Assembly (NCBI GenBank): GCA_027257055.1
Contig: JAPVLO010000182.1
Span: 2,170,001 to 2,234,000 of the forward strand
Source of the DNA: Cephalopachus bancanus
Taxonomy: Eukaryota; Chordata; Mammalia; Primates; Tarsiidae
Direction of reading: 5' to 3'
DNA: 64,000 nucleotides
Below the pieces are notes generated by a model. The model did no database searches, had not been told where the DNA came from, and saw only the letters and a program-made list of their open reading frames with translations. Of this stretch, positions 12,740 to 26,000 are shown piece after piece (position 1 is the first letter of the stretch; every line of letters starts with the position of its first letter). A program made the position numbers and the translations under genes.

Positions 12740-13735
12740 AAAAGGCAAGGAGAGTTATATCAGCAAAATGGCTAAATAGGATAGTCCAGCACTCATAAAC
12801 AACAAGTTTGACAACTATCAATAGAAATGCCTCTCTGGAAACGTGAGATGTAGAGATTCGAGCGCCTCGTTCAGCAAAAGCTCCAAGAATAGACACACTG
12901 AAGAGAGTAAAACGTTTCTTTGCCTGTGCTATTCATCTCCCAAGAAAACACATCTCCATGCCAAGATGAACCCCCGTGGCCTACAGTTTCTCCCACAGAG
13001 GAAAATAAGAGTGAAGTGAACATCCAGCCTTTTCAGTCTCACAGGACAGTGCCCAAAGGCTCACTTCAACTTTGCCTCACCGAGATTACTGAGAGGATCA
13101 TCATGGGTGTATAGTCTCGGAGAACCTAAGAGCAAGCACACAGGGCTCGTAGTAACCACCATGTAGAAAACCAGCCACAAATTCTACTAACTGACTCAGG
13201 GTCACCACAAGAGAAGCGTCCATGAATCTCATGGGATTACTCACCTATAATCCGCCCCCACACCCAACAGCTGACCAGCATGCACCTGCCGAAGTCTACA
13301 CACACCACCAAGATGCTGCACGTGAGCACTTGCAAATGGTACGCATGCATCCCGACAGAAGGCACGAGCATCCCTCCACAGACAGCAAGCACAGGCTTCC
13401 GCAGAGGGTGTGAGCAGACCCCTGCCGACAGCACGTGGATCTCAGCAACCAACTGGATTCTGTAAGGTTGGGGCAAGTATACGTTGAGCACTCTGGGGCG
13501 CTTCCCTTGGGAAAGCAGGAGGCTGTCGACATGTTGCCTAACCGCGTGGGGCTGACGGAAGGCGCAAACCCTGAGGCTCTTCCCCTCCCGCAAGGAGGGA
13601 GCAGGTTGAGCGGGGCGGGCACGTCCGTGGAAGAGGCTTGAGAGACGCCCCAATCCCCAGCCGGCCTGACTCTTGAAGGCCTTCTTCTCCTGAATCTCGC
13701 CAGTAGAGACTGGAGGAGAGGACTGTCCATATGCA
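12740..13735 (+). mobile_element. GC-rich L1 5'UTR-like block
   Basis: It begins CAGCAAAATGGCTAAATAGG, like the start of L1M 5'UTRs, and stays much richer in GC than its surroundings. It includes TATAGTCTCGGAGAACCTAA and GACTCAGGGTCACCACAAGA, and several CpGs near 13490-13640. Open stretches here on both strands (up to 178 codons) resemble no protein I know. An L1 5' end is the best reading; I cannot name the subfamily. Confidence 0.5.
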
Positions 13736-14041
13736 AAACCTATTGGGTTCCTAACTTTATACGTTCTCACCACAAAAAAATGATAAGCATGTGAGATGAT
13801 GCATATGTGAATTAGCTCAATTTAGCCATACCACAATATATGCATATTTCAAAACAACATCTTGTACATGAAAAATATATACAATTTGTATTCATCGATT
13901 TAAAAATTAAAATAAAAGAAACCGGATTCCTACCTCAAAGCATATATAGAAATCAACTCAGAATGGATTGGTCTTGGCAATGATTTCCTGGGTCTGAGAA
14001 AAGCAAAGGCAGCAAAACAAAATTAAAGTGTTAGGCCTAAT

Positions 14042-14345
14042 GCCGGGCTCGGTGGCTCAGCCTGCCATCCCGCGCCTTTGGGAGGCTGAGGTGAGTGGAC
14101 GGCCTGAGCCCGCGGGTTCGAGACCCGCCTGGGCAGCGAGACCTCACCTCTACAATAAATCAAAACATCAGCCGGGCGTGGTAGCGCGAGCCTGTCGCTC
14201 CGGCTCCTCGGAAGGCGGAGGCGGAAGGGTCACCGGAGCCCGGCGGGTCGAGGCTGCGGGGGCCGGGAGCGGCCGCGGCCCTCCAGTCTGGGCGTCGGAG
14301 TGAGACTCCCACTCAAAAAAAAGAAAAAGAAAGAAAACCAAATAC
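14042..14345 (+). mobile_element. Young, very CpG-rich Alu with target duplication
   Basis: GCCGGGCTCGGTGGCTCAGC start, CCCGCGGGTTCGAGACCCGC around the B box, right arm with GGCCGGGAGCGGCCGCGGCC. The A-rich tail is AAAAAAAAGAAAAAG. Flanks AGTGTTAGGCCT (14027-14038) and AGTGTTATGCCT (14346-14357) form a 12-bp duplication with one mismatch. Confidence 0.95.
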
Positions 14346-15415
14346 AGTGTTATGCCTTTTAAAATTAATAAAGTCTAAAGTCAATGCCTTTACTTTCTAC
14401 TCAAATAACAAAGCACAATAGAATGCTTTAATTCATGTATCCACATTCCATATTTTGCATTATTTTAGTCTAAGACTTGAGCTCTATCCTGACGTTTTAC
14501 CTCACAAATTAGACCTTTTCTTATGTTATCACATCCAATGTTTGGGTAATTAGCATATTTGCCATTTCATTTTTCCTTCTTCCTGAAATCAGGATTTTAG
14601 AAATTCCTCTAGTGAAGATCTTTGGTGGATTTCCTGATAGATTGAAAGAGAAGTGTAAAAAATAAAAGTAGTCAAGGATAACATCAGAGTATTAAGCCTA
14701 CTCAACTGGAAGTTAAAATGCCAAAGACTTTGATGCCACAGTTTGGAGTAGACCAGGAGTTCAACTGTTGAATCTGAGATCTCTATTACCTTCTAAATGA
14801 AGATGTTGAGTACCATGACTTATAGTCTATAATTTTTAACTTATTTCTCCAAAAAGGATAAAGAGTTAAAGAAAACCATGAAGCAACCTGAGTATGCAAT
14901 CCATCCATTTTGTTTTGTCAAAACTTTAGGTCTCACATTCATATTACTTGACAATAATTAATTTTTATTGTCAAACCTAAATCTTTCCATTTATTTTCTC
15001 AGGCATAACTCTCTTTGGACATTCATATGTTATAAGTGCATATAACATTTCATTTAAGAACATTTACACTGATCAGTATAAATAGTACAAACGGATGTGG
15101 GAACAAATATGACTGCCTCTTGGTAAGCAACAAATTGCTGATGTTACCATAAAAGCACAAGAAGTTTAGAGAATAGTATTTAACATGTGGATACATCAAA
15201 GATACTTAAACTCACAAAGCCAGAGAGTTTCATAGCAAGGCTAGAGTAATTTAGTTAATCTAATGAGTCAATTAGCTGATGGTTAATTAAAAGAGTTTCT
15301 AGTGATTATAAAATTGTTCACAAAGAAATTTCACCCTATTACTCAAACTAACAGTGGTGAATGACTGTCTCTTTGGACTGCTATCAATTCTTATTATCAA
15401 ACTTGTTAATCATTC

Positions 15416-15489
15416 ACTTGGGCGGACAGATCTCATTTTAAAGTTTACATATCTTTAACTATAAATGAAGTTGAGCATTTTTAATTTTT
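15416..15489 (+). repeat. Left arm of a perfect 74-bp inverted repeat
   Basis: Starts ACTTGGGCGGACAGATCTCA and ends TTGAGCATTTTTAATTTTT. Read base by base, it is the exact reverse complement of 16595-16668. It lies 140 bp upstream of the SPAG17 acceptor at 15629. I do not recognise it as a known repeat family. Confidence 0.97.
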
Positions 15490-15504
15490 TTGTGTGCTAA
15501 CTGA

Positions 15505-15816
<312 letters not shown>

Positions 15817-16177
15817 TAAGCAGTTCAACTTATAACTAGAATAAAATCCAAGGACTTTCTCCTATTTCTTAATTTAATCATATTGTGAATATTTAAAGAT
15901 AAAAAGGTTTACCAAAAAAATCCTATGATTCTTCATTTTCTGTAATAAATAGAACAGCTGCATTCTAAATATAATGAGATTGTACCCGACTGAGATAATG
16001 GAATATTTGTTTTATATTGACCCCTCTTCCTGTCAAATTTGTTTTGTAGCTCAAATGTTATATGTTAGAAAAATGCCAAATGTCTTTATTGGCAAGATTG
16101 CTAGGTTATGCTATCTAAGATTTGTTGATAATGTATAAGATAAACTCAGTGTTGGTCTCCATTGGAATAGTTAGACT

Positions 16178-16300
16178 AGTCACAGTGGCTCGTGCTTGTA
16201 ATCACAACTCTTTGGGAGACTGAGGCAAGAGAATCTCCTGAGGCTAGGAGTTCAAGACCAGACTAGGCAACATAGAGAGATACTATCTCTTTAAAAATTT
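16178..16300 (+). mobile_element. Alu left-arm monomer
   Basis: CACAGTGGCTCGTGCTTGTA, TTTGGGAGACTGAGGCAAGA, GGAGTTCAAGACCAGACTAG and a TTTAAAAATTTTTAATTT tail. Only the left monomer is present, diverged (FLAM- or truncated AluJ-like). Confidence 0.8.
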
Positions 16301-16594
16301 TTAATTTAACTAAATTTAAAAATTAACTAGCACAATTAAAGATTCCAATAGTGAGATTAAAACAAGACCTTTCTTAGAGCAGAAAACAGAAAGGTCCTGA
16401 GAATAACTGGAAGTAGGAATCTAAGAATAAAGGGAAAAAAGATTTTTGCAGACCTGTGGCAGAGACTTGATGAGAGCTTGAATCAATACATGCCTTTGTT
16501 GTTACTGTTGTAATTTCTGTGGCTTTGAGGATGTTGGGGGAAGGGAGAAGATGGTGACAAAGATACTAAAGTAGGAAAGTTAAAAAAAATTTTT

Positions 16595-16668
16595 AAAAAT
16601 TAAAAATGCTCAACTTCATTTATAGTTAAAGATATGTAAACTTTAAAATGAGATCTGTCCGCCCAAGT
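16595..16668 (-). repeat. Right arm of a perfect 74-bp inverted repeat
   Basis: Starts AAAAATTAAAAATGCTCAAC and ends GAGATCTGTCCGCCCAAGT, the exact reverse complement of 15416-15489. The 1,105-bp loop contains one SPAG17 exon and an Alu monomer. The arm is preceded by an A/T run (TTAAAAAAAATTTTTAAAAA). Confidence 0.97.
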
Positions 16669-17630
16669 TTAGAAAGATACCGGATAAGCAAAAAAAGTGA
16701 AATAATAAGGCAATTCATCAAGAATGTAAGATTCTTTTATTGAGTTTGTGCAAAGGAAATGGACTCTTTGTTAATAATATTTATTATTTATGATAGCCAA
16801 AGTCGAGATGGATTTCTCATAAAGAAGCAAATCTAGGGTCTGTCGTTAGTAGTTGTTATTTTCAGATAGTTTCCAAAATTTTTGCAACCTCTACTGATTA
16901 TCAGAGGAGTTTTTACATGGCATAACGCTAAAGAAAAACTTATAAAACCATGTTGATGATGGACCATTTACTGTATCCATCTACCATATCCTGATGGGGC
17001 ACAAAAAGAGAGCACCAAGTATCTAAAAGAAAAAAGTGGATAGAATTACACTAAAAAGGAGAGGCAAAACTGCCCTCTAACACTCATGTCATGGGTCATG
17101 CCTGCCTATTAATAGAAAAAATTGTGACTTTGCTGCAGTTTCTTTGTAATGCTACTGAACAGATCAAAAGCCTGTAGATATCAAGAAAATGGTCAGTTTA
17201 AGATTGGAATGCACCTGGTAGATATTGCATTCAATGTGAGGCCTCCTCAAGTCAGGAAATACGTAAACCTTCAAAACAGAATGACAAGAGAAAGGGCTTC
17301 AGTGTGGATGGGAAAGTTAGATTTGTTCTGTATGGTCTTAAGGTGTTAAACTAGGATTAATTAGGTGAAAGTTTTAAGAGGAGAAACCCCAGTTCAATAA
17401 AAGCTGCAACATGTCAACACACTGAAAATGGAATGCACCGTCTTCAGACTATTAATTCCCTATAACTAAAGCAGTTCATTCCCACTTCAGATATTCAGTC
17501 TGGAGATAGAAAGACAAAAATATAGAGATGAATAAATGGGAAGTTGAACTTTATAACCTTTGAGAGGTCCTCTAACCCAGAGATTTGGCCCTTCTATGAT
17601 ACCTCGTTTAAGAGTTACTAAGAAGTTTGA

Positions 17631-17774
<144 letters not shown>

Positions 17775-18246
17775 TAATCACAAATCCAAAATTATCTTGT
17801 GATAGAGAGTTTGTGTGGTGTAACAGGAAATTATCTTTTTTTTTTTTTTTCCTAAACCTTCAGAAACAATTGAATCTGCATGGAAGTAATGTCTTTCCAC
17901 TACCTGTCTTCTTTCCAAGTAATGAGCCTTTAAGGGAAGCTGTGTCTTATTTATTTTTACATAAACAAAATCGATGACAGTGCCTTTTTCATACTTAATA
18001 TGCTCTTTATGTTGCAAGAGTTTGTTTTTGCTTGCATATTTTAATTGGAATTTTTACTTCAAAAGTAATATATGCTTTTGTAATAAATCAAAATTACCCT
18101 ATCTTAAGCCCCTGAGATAAATATTAAAGATTTGGTATGTCCTATGCTCTGACAAGCACATATGCACAGATATGCAGAGGGCTTTTATTTGTTTATGGAT
18201 TGAGTTTGCTTGGTTTTTACTCTACTACATGCTTTCTTTCTCCTGC

Positions 18247-18840
18247 CAACATTTATGGACAGAATGTTTGTGTCCTCCCAAAATATATATGTTGAAATAT
18301 AAGTCCCAAGGTAATGTTATTTAGAGGCGGGGCCTTTGGAAAGTAATTAGATCACGAGGGTAGAACCCTCCTGAACAGTGTTAGGACCCTTGTAAAAAGT
18401 GGCCTGATCACTCGCTCAGTCTTTTCCCACCACATGAACACACAACCAGAAATTCAGTCTGAAACCCAGAAGAGGGCTCTCACTCTGTCACCCAGGTTTG
18501 AGTACAGTAGCACGATCATGGCTTACTGCAGCCTCGACCTCCTGGGCTCAGGCGATCCTTCTGCCTCAGCCTCCCAAACAACTGAGACTACAGGCACACT
18601 CCACCAAGCCTGACTAAATTTTCTTTTTTTCTGTCTTTCTTTTTTTTTTTTTAAGAGACAAGGTTTTACTATGTTGCCCGGACTGATCTTGAACTCCTGG
18701 GCTCAAGCAATCTTCCTGATATGGTTTCCCAAAGTGTTGGGATTACCAGCATGAGCCACCATGCTGGCCAATTTCTGTTGTTTATAAGCCACCTAATCTA
18801 TGGTATGGTACTTTGTTATAGCAGCACAAACTGACTGAGG
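18247..18840 (+). mobile_element. MaLR LTR (MLT1-type) split by an Alu
   Basis: The + strand follows MLT1A-like order: ATATGTTGAAATATAAGTCC, GAGGCGGGGCCTTTGGAAAG, AATTAGATCACGAGGGTAGA, then the Alu, then AATTTCTGTTGTTTATAAGC, CACCTAATCTATGGTATGG and TATAGCAGCACAAACTGACT. Solo LTR. Confidence 0.85.
18470..18776 (-). mobile_element. Old Alu nested in an MLT1 LTR
   Basis: Antisense Alu: GCTTACTGCAGCCTCGACCT, CAGCCTCCCAAACAACTGAG, TATGTTGCCCGGACTGATCT, ending GCCACCATGCTGGCC. A T-rich tract (about 18636-18654) marks its middle linker. Confidence 0.9.
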
Positions 18841-18884
18841 TAACAGCAAAGCTTTGTGGCCAGCCATGTTGAAACCAGGTAGTA

Positions 18885-20330
18885 TGATGCCTCCAGCTTT
18901 TTTGGTTTTGCTCAAGATGATTGGCAATGAGGGGTCTTCTGTGGATCCATAAACATTTTAGAATTTTTTTCTATTTTTGCAAAACATCACATTGAAATTT
19001 TAATAGAAATGGTATTGAATCTGTAGATCACTGGGTGGTATGGACATTTTAACAATATCAACTCTTCCAATTCATAAATATGGGATATCATTTTATTCAT
19101 TTATGTCTTCTTCAATTTCTTTCATGAATGTTTCATAGTTTTCATTGTATAATCTTTCACTTCCTTGGTTAAATTTATTCCTAAGTATTTTGTCATCTTT
19201 GATGCTATTATAAATGAGATTGTTTTATTAATTTCTTTTTCAGATAGTTTTGTTATGTATTAGTTCTACAGTTTTTAGGTGGACTTTAGGGTTTTCTGTA
19301 TATAAGACCATGTTATCTGCAAACAGACAATTTAACATATTTATTTCCAATTTGAATGTGTTTTCTTCCTTTTGCCTAATTGCTCTTGCTAGTATTTCCA
19401 GTATTATGTTGAACAGAAGTGATGAGAGTAGACATCCTTGTCCTGCTCCTGATCTTAAAGAAAATGCTTTCAGCTTTCCATCATTAAATATGATGTTAAC
19501 TGTGGACTTGTCATAGACGGCCTTTATTATGTTGAGATACATTTCTTCTATATCTAATTTTTGACAGTTTTTTTCATGAAAAGATGTTGAATTTTGTCAT
19601 ATACTTTTTTTCCTCTATTGCAATGATTATATGCTTTTCATCCTTCATTCTATATTACAGTGTATCACATTTATAGATTCATATATGTTGAACCATCCTT
19701 GCAGCTCAGGGATAAATCCCACTCAATCATGCTGAGTGATCTCTTTAATGTGCTGTTGAATTTAGTTTGCTAGCATTTTGTTGAAGGTTTTTGCCTCTAT
19801 AGTCACCAAGAATAGTAACCTGTCCTTTTCTTTTTTTTTTCTTGTAATTGTCTGTCTTGCTTCGGTATCAGTGTAATGTTGACCTCATAAGATGAGTTTG
19901 GACATATTCTTTCCTCACTGGCTTTTTGGTAGGGTGAGAAGAATTTGTATTCGTTCTTTAAATATTTTGGAAAATTCACCCTTGATGCCATCAGGTTGTG
20001 GAGCTTTCTAAAATGAGAGACATTTTATTACTGTTTTGACCCTTTAGTTGTTAGTAGTCTGTTCAGATTTTATATTTCTTCATTATTCTGTCTTAATAGG
20101 CTGTATGTTTCTAGGAATTTATCTATTTCTTCTAGGTTATCAAATGTGTTGATGTATAATTGTTCATAGTAGTTTCTGTGATTATTTATTTCTGTGGTAT
20201 CATTCGTAATATATCTTCTTTTATTTCTGATTGTATTTATTACAGTCTTCTTTTTTTTCCCTTAGGATAGCTATAGATTTGTTGATTATGTTTAGCTTTT
20301 CCAAAAACTAATTCTTCATTTTTATTTATT
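18885..20330 (-). mobile_element. Old L1 ORF2 fragment
   Basis: The minus strand encodes reverse-transcriptase fragments, e.g. at 19240-19542 (AGQGCLLSSLLFNIILE and FADNMVLYTENP). The second catalytic Asp of the FADD box is replaced by Asn. A block around 20270-20310 matches the NWFFEKINK-type region. 3' truncated and stop-ridden. Confidence 0.88.
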
Positions 20331-20379
20331 TTTTAAAACAAAAAATTGAATTATTTGTTTTGTGGATTTTCTCTGGGTT

Positions 20380-21440
20380 GAGCCTGACACCTGGGTCCAC
20401 TGAGGGAGTCTGGAGCTTGGCTCTGCTGGCACAGGCCTGGATCCTGAGTCCACAGTGGCTGGCCTCTCACCAGGGTCTACCGGACTGAACTTTTCTTTAG
20501 CGGGCTTTGCAGGGTGGCCCATAGCCTAGGCCCTTGAGGTCAGGCAGCCTGCATCTATGGCGCTCAGCCTGAAGCCTGGGTCCATGGGGGCTGATCTAGC
20601 CCTGGGGCAGGCCTTGAGCCCAAATTTGCAGGGGCTGGCCAGGCACTATGATTGGCCTCCAGCCAATCCACAGGGATAGGCTTGGAGCCTGAGTCCATGG
20701 GGGAAGGCCTGGATTCTGGGTCCACTGAAACAGGCCTAGACCCTGAGTCTACCGGAGCCTGGGACTTCAAAACCCAGCCAGGAGGATGGATCTGACCTCA
20801 TGCTGAGGCAGGAGGCTTGGTCCTTGGGGGCAGACCTGAGTCCTAGGGTCCCAGTGGCCAGCCTGGGACCTGGGTCTGCAGGGATGGTGCTAGAGCTAGC
20901 TCCACAGGAACTAGCCCAGTGATGAGATCTCTTGAGATGGGCCCAACCTGTGAGTCTGCTGGCGCTGACCTGAGCCTTGTGTCTGCTAGAATGTGAGATC
21001 CCAGGGCCTGGCCTGAAACCTGATGCCACAGAGTCTGACCTGGCATTGAGTGGGTCTCAAGTCAGTGTCCGCAGGGGCTAGACTAAAGGCTGGGCCCGTG
21101 AGGGCTTACCCAGCACTACAGCAGGCCTGAAGGACAGGGCTGCAGGTGCCATCCTGGAGTATGGGGCTGAAGAAGCTTGCCAGGTACTGGGGCAAACCGG
21201 GTCCTGGGCAGGGGCCAGTCCAGAGCTGGGGACTGTGGGTGCTGGCCTGACACTGGGAAGATCCTGCAGGCTGGGTTCTACCTGGGAAGGCCTGAAGCCT
21301 CAGTCACAGGGGCCAGTCCAGGTGTGGACCTGGGGTCACTGGCACAGGGCTGGCAACGAAGTGGTTCTGGAGTCTGAGTCTGTAGGGGCTGGCTTGGCGT
21401 TGGGAAAGGCCAGAGGTTGCAGGGTGTGACGGAAAGTTCA
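20380..21440. repeat. GC-rich minisatellite-like block
   Basis: About 1.06 kb of imperfect copies of a roughly 40-45 bp unit built from GGCCTGGAGCCTGGGTCCAC and GGGGCTGGCC. Phrases such as GAGCCTGAGTCCATGGGGG and AGACCCTGAGTC... recur with variable spacing. The short minus-strand open frames (Pro/Ser/Arg-rich) are by-products of the repeat. It lies between the L1 fragment and an LTR-like end. It may be the tandem part of an old element 5' region (inference). Confidence 0.65.
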
Positions 21441-21489
21441 AAACCTCTGTTCCAGTCTTGGTCTTTCTGCTGACCAGCCTGAGCCCTGC

Positions 21490-21645
21490 CCTGAAGCTAT
21501 CTCAGAGCTTGCCAAGAGTTGCCTCATTAGTATCAAAAGATACTCCTATCACTTGTAAAATTCTAAGGCATTTAGGGGTTCTGTGCCATGAGCCGGAAAT
21601 AAAAACTATTTCTTATTATATCACAATATCTCAGGTACTTTGAAA
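21490..21645 (+). mobile_element. LTR-like 3' end (ERVL/MaLR type)
   Basis: ACTCCTATCACTTGTAAAAT, TAGGGGTTCTGTGCCATGAG and TTCTTATTATATCACAATAT resemble the conserved end of ancient ERVL-type LTRs. Fragmentary and non-coding. Confidence 0.4.
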
Positions 21646-22765
21646 CTAGATTTCTACTCATCTGAAAAATAACTTTATTTTATGCTACTCTTATTAAACA
21701 CAGTTTTAATTTATAAAATTTTTGGCTGACTTTCACTCTCAAGATGTTGTTCCACATTTTCCTTGCCGACGTTGTGGCCATTCATAAGTTGATTGTTCAT
21801 TTAATTTATCTTTCTTTTTTAAATAGCTTATCTTTTTTCTTTAGCTTCTTTGAAAACATTCAGTACTTTGCTGGTGTTTAGCAGTACCTCTCTGGGAGAA
21901 CAAAAGCATGCCTATGCGTACATACACAAATGTATTGTAAATGTTTCTGCTCTATAGTCTGTATAGCATATGATTTATATACAACAATAATGCACGTAAT
22001 ATTCTTTATTGTAAATGCCGTATCGTTCTTTGATTCCTGCAAAATGCTCTCATTGATTTTTGCCAAGTTCTTGTGTCTTTAACCGGTCTGTGCTTACAAC
22101 GGACAAGCCTAGTTCCCACATAAATTTTGACTCATGTTTTCATATTTGCTAGCAAGTAAGAAAAAAGTGAACAACAAAGGGGTATGTCTAACTCATTTGT
22201 CAATGACATGGGCAACATGTTTGCTGAATCAGATAATAGTTTTTGAATGCTAGAATAATGTTTTCTCAGTTTTTTGTGCTAGTTACAATGTGACACCTAC
22301 AAACACAACAAACTTCCAAGTTTAATCTGCATTAAAAACATTCTCTCCATCACTTTCTTGAATCTAGATAATAATCAGTCCATTCTGATCTTAGTATTTG
22401 CTGATATCTGTAGTGAAAAATACTCACACAGTGGCTGATTTCAAGCTACCAATGTGATATCACTCAGTGCCAACTTGGAAGCAATATGCAGTAGCACACC
22501 ATTATATAGTGTTTTCATGATACCAGATACAATTGGAATAAATAACCTCATGAACATAGATAATACTAAAATGTAACAAAGTAATTATAACGTGGTAAGT
22601 TTGGGGACTTTATTGCCTTTGTTTTTAATATTTTGTTTAATTGTGACTTTATATAATTTATTCTTATATTTACTGTGATTAACAGCTAACTCACAAAATT
22701 TCTAAAAATTTAATGATAAACATATTTGTCCCTATATGAGCTAGGTCCAACACACTACTGTTATT
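21646..22765. other. Intron sequence, nothing recognised
   Basis: AT-rich sequence without coding signs, splice-compatible exons or repeats that I can name. Confidence 0.5.
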
Positions 22766-22769
22766 TCCT

Positions 22770-22985
22770 GCTTTTGATTCATTGACCTTCCTGGATGTTA
22801 GGATTAATGTTTTCCATCAATCTGGAAATGTCTCAGCCATTATCTGTTCAAAAACTGCCTTTTCAAAAGACCGTTTTCAAGAAGTCTTTCAAACTCACCT
22901 TGATATTTTTGATACTCTCTTCTTTCTTACTAATACTTTGTTACTTCCTTTTATTTATGTGAGCATATTAAAAACATACTTTATA
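22770..22985 (-). mobile_element. Old L1 fragment (upstream region)
   Basis: GGAAATGTCTCAGCCATTAT and TGTTCAAAAACTGCCTTTTC resemble the antisense of the conserved old-L1 segment that usually precedes ORF1. Weak, by word similarity only. Confidence 0.4.
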
Positions 22986-23034
22986 TTTTCTATTTGTTTG
23001 TTTGGGTTGGTTTTGTTTGTTTTCCTTTGTTTTT

Positions 23035-26000
23035 TTATTTATTTATTTATTTTAATTTTAAAATTGTGGGGTACAGTTAAGGGTTAGGTATACAAATATG
23101 CATTGTGCAGGTACCGTTGTTGATGAGGTGTGCCCCCCATACCCAGACAGATATTGACTACCGTTAATCCCACCTCCCTTCCCCTCCCTCCCCCCACATA
23201 GTTTCCCACCATTGTCAATCCTTTTCTTAATAGTGTTACAATAATTGTTCAAGGTCCACTTATGAGTGAGAACATGTGATACTCAGATCTTTGTTTCTGT
23301 GAGAGATCACTCAGTATTATAGACTCTAGTTCCATCCAAGTTGCTGCAAAATTCATGATTTTGTTCTTTTTAATGGCTACATAGTATTCCATCATGTATA
23401 TGTACCACATTTTTTTAAATCCAGTCCTCTTTTGATGGGCAGCATGGTTGGTTCCAGGTTCTTGCTATTGTGAACAATGTTGTGATAAACATATGTGTGG
23501 AGGTATCTTTTTTATAGAGTGATTTGAGTTCTTCAGGGTATATTCCCAGTAGGGGGATTCCCAGCAGGGTCATATGGGAAGTCGATTTTTAAAGCTTTTA
23601 GAAATCGCCACACTGATTTCCACAGAGGCTGCACTAGTTTACACTCCCACCAACAGTGTAGTAGTGTTCCCTTTTCACTACATCCTCTCCAGCATCTGTT
23701 ATTTTTTGATGGCCATTCTGGCTGAGGTTAGGTGGTATCTCAGTGTAGTTTTAATTTGCATCTCTTTGATGACTAGTGAGGTTGAACATTTCTTCATGTA
23801 TCTGTTGGCCACTCGTATGTCTTCTTTTGAGAAGTGTCTATTCATGTCTTTTGCCCACTTTGTAATGGGGTTGTTTGTTTTTTTCTTTTCAGCATGTTTG
23901 AGTTCCTTGTAGATCTTTGATGTTAGGCCTTTGTCAGACATGGAGTTGGCAAATACTTTTTCCCAGTCTGTGGGCTGTCTCCCTGCTCTCTTGATGGTTT
24001 CTTTGGCTTTGTAGAAGCTTTTCAGTTTAATGAGGTCCCACTTGTCTATCTTATCTCTTGTGGCCCGTGCGTTTCGGGTTTTGCTCAGGAATTGGATGCC
24101 AGTTCCAACTTCCATAAGGGTGTGTCCTGCACTTTCTAAGGTTCTTATGGTTTGAGGTTTTACATTTAGATCTCTGATCCATTTAGAGTGAATTTTTGTG
24201 TATAGGGATAGACAGGGGTCTTGTTTGAATCTTCTGCAAGTTGTCAGCCAGTTTTCCCAGCACCATTTACTGAATAGGTTCTCTCCCCAGTGGTGGGTGG
24301 TGGAGGCTTTGTCGAAGATGAGTTGGTTGAGAAATTGGGATTTTGCTTCTGGAATCTCAATTCTATTCCATTGGTCTCTATGCTCTTCTTGTACCAATAC
24401 CAAGGTGTTTTGATTATTGTAGCTTTATAGTAAAGTTTAAAGTCTGGTATTGAGATACCTCCTGCTTTGTTTTGTTTTGGGTTTTTTTGCTGAGGATTGT
24501 TCTGGCTAGTCTTGATAGTCTTGGTCATTTGTGTTTCCATATGAATTCCTATATTGTTTTTTCTAGGTCTGAGAAGAATGTTGCTGGCAGCTTGATGGGT
24601 ATTACATTAAATCTGTAGATTACCTTAGGTAAGATGGGCATCTTCACAATGTTGATTCTTCCAATCCAAGAGCATGGGATATTTTTCCACTTGGTTGTGT
24701 CATCTTTGAGCAGTGTTTTGCAGTTTTCATTGTAAAGGTCTTTCATGTCTCTGGTTAGGAAGATGCCAGGGTATTTCTTTTTTTTTTTTTTTTTTGGTGA
24801 CTATTGTGAATGGGATTGTGCTTTTTATTTGTGTTTCTGTTTGTTTATTATTGGTATAAAGAAATGCAATTGTTTTTTGCACATTTATTTTAACAGATTC
24901 TCTTGAATTTTCAAGGTACACAGTCATGTCATCTGCGAAGAGAGATAACTTGACTTCCACTTTTCCTATTTGGATACCCTTGATTGCCTTCTCTTTTCTG
25001 ATTGCTCTTACCAGGAATTCCAATACTATATTGAACAGGAGGGGTGAGAGTGGGCATCCTTGTCTTGTTCTAGCTTTCAGGAGAAATGGTTCCAATTTTT
25101 GTCTATTTATGAGTATGCTGGCTGTGGGTTTCTCATAGATGGCTTTTACTATTTTGAGGTATGTTTCATGTATGACTAGATGTTCAAGGATTTTCATCAA
25201 GAAGTGGTGCTGGATTTTATCAAAAGCTTTTTCTGCATCTAATGATATAATCATGTGGTTTTTGCTTTGACGTCTGTTGATGTATTTAATGACATTTATG
25301 GTCTTACGAATGTTGAACCAGCCTTGTGTCCCAGGAATGAAGCCTACTTGGTCATGATGGATGATTTTTGAGATGTGTTGTTTAATCCGATTTGCTAGGA
25401 TCTTGTTGAGAATTTTAGCATCTATGTTCATCAAAGATATTGGCCTACAATTCTCTTTCTTTTTGGGGTCTTTACCTGGCTTGGGGATCAGTGTGATGTT
25501 AGCTACATAAAATGATTTGAGGAGAGTTCCATCTTTCTCAATTACCTGGAATACTTTCAGTAGGATTGGTATCAGCTCCTTAAATGTCTTATAGAATTCT
25601 ACTGGAAAGCCATCTGATCCAGGTCTTTTTTTTTTTTTTTTTTTTTTTTTGTAGGTAGTTTTCTTATTACACAGTCAATTTCCTTGATTGTTATTGGTCT
25701 ATTTAGGGTCTCGATTTCTTCTTGTTTCAACCTAGTCAGGTTGTGTGATGTCAGAAAGTCCTCCATTTCCTTAAGGTTTTCAAGTTTGTTTCCATACAAG
25801 TGTGCATAGTAGTCTCTAATGATCTTTTGTATTTCTTCAAGGTCAGATGTGACTTCATCTTTTGTGTTTCTGATTGTGTTTATTTGGGCTTTTTCTCTTT
25901 TTTCTTCATCAGTCTAGCTAGGGAAACATTGATCTTGTTTATCCTTTCAAAGATCCAACTTTTTGTTTCACTGATTTTTTTGTATTATCTTTTTGTCTTC

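Noticed and set aside
13237..13773. 178-codon minus-strand frame
   Set aside because: Lies in the GC-rich L1 5'UTR-like block; no recognised motif, and overlapping frames on the other strand are equally open.
20322..21046. Pro/Ser-rich minus-strand frames
   Set aside because: Periodic by-products of the minisatellite-like block.
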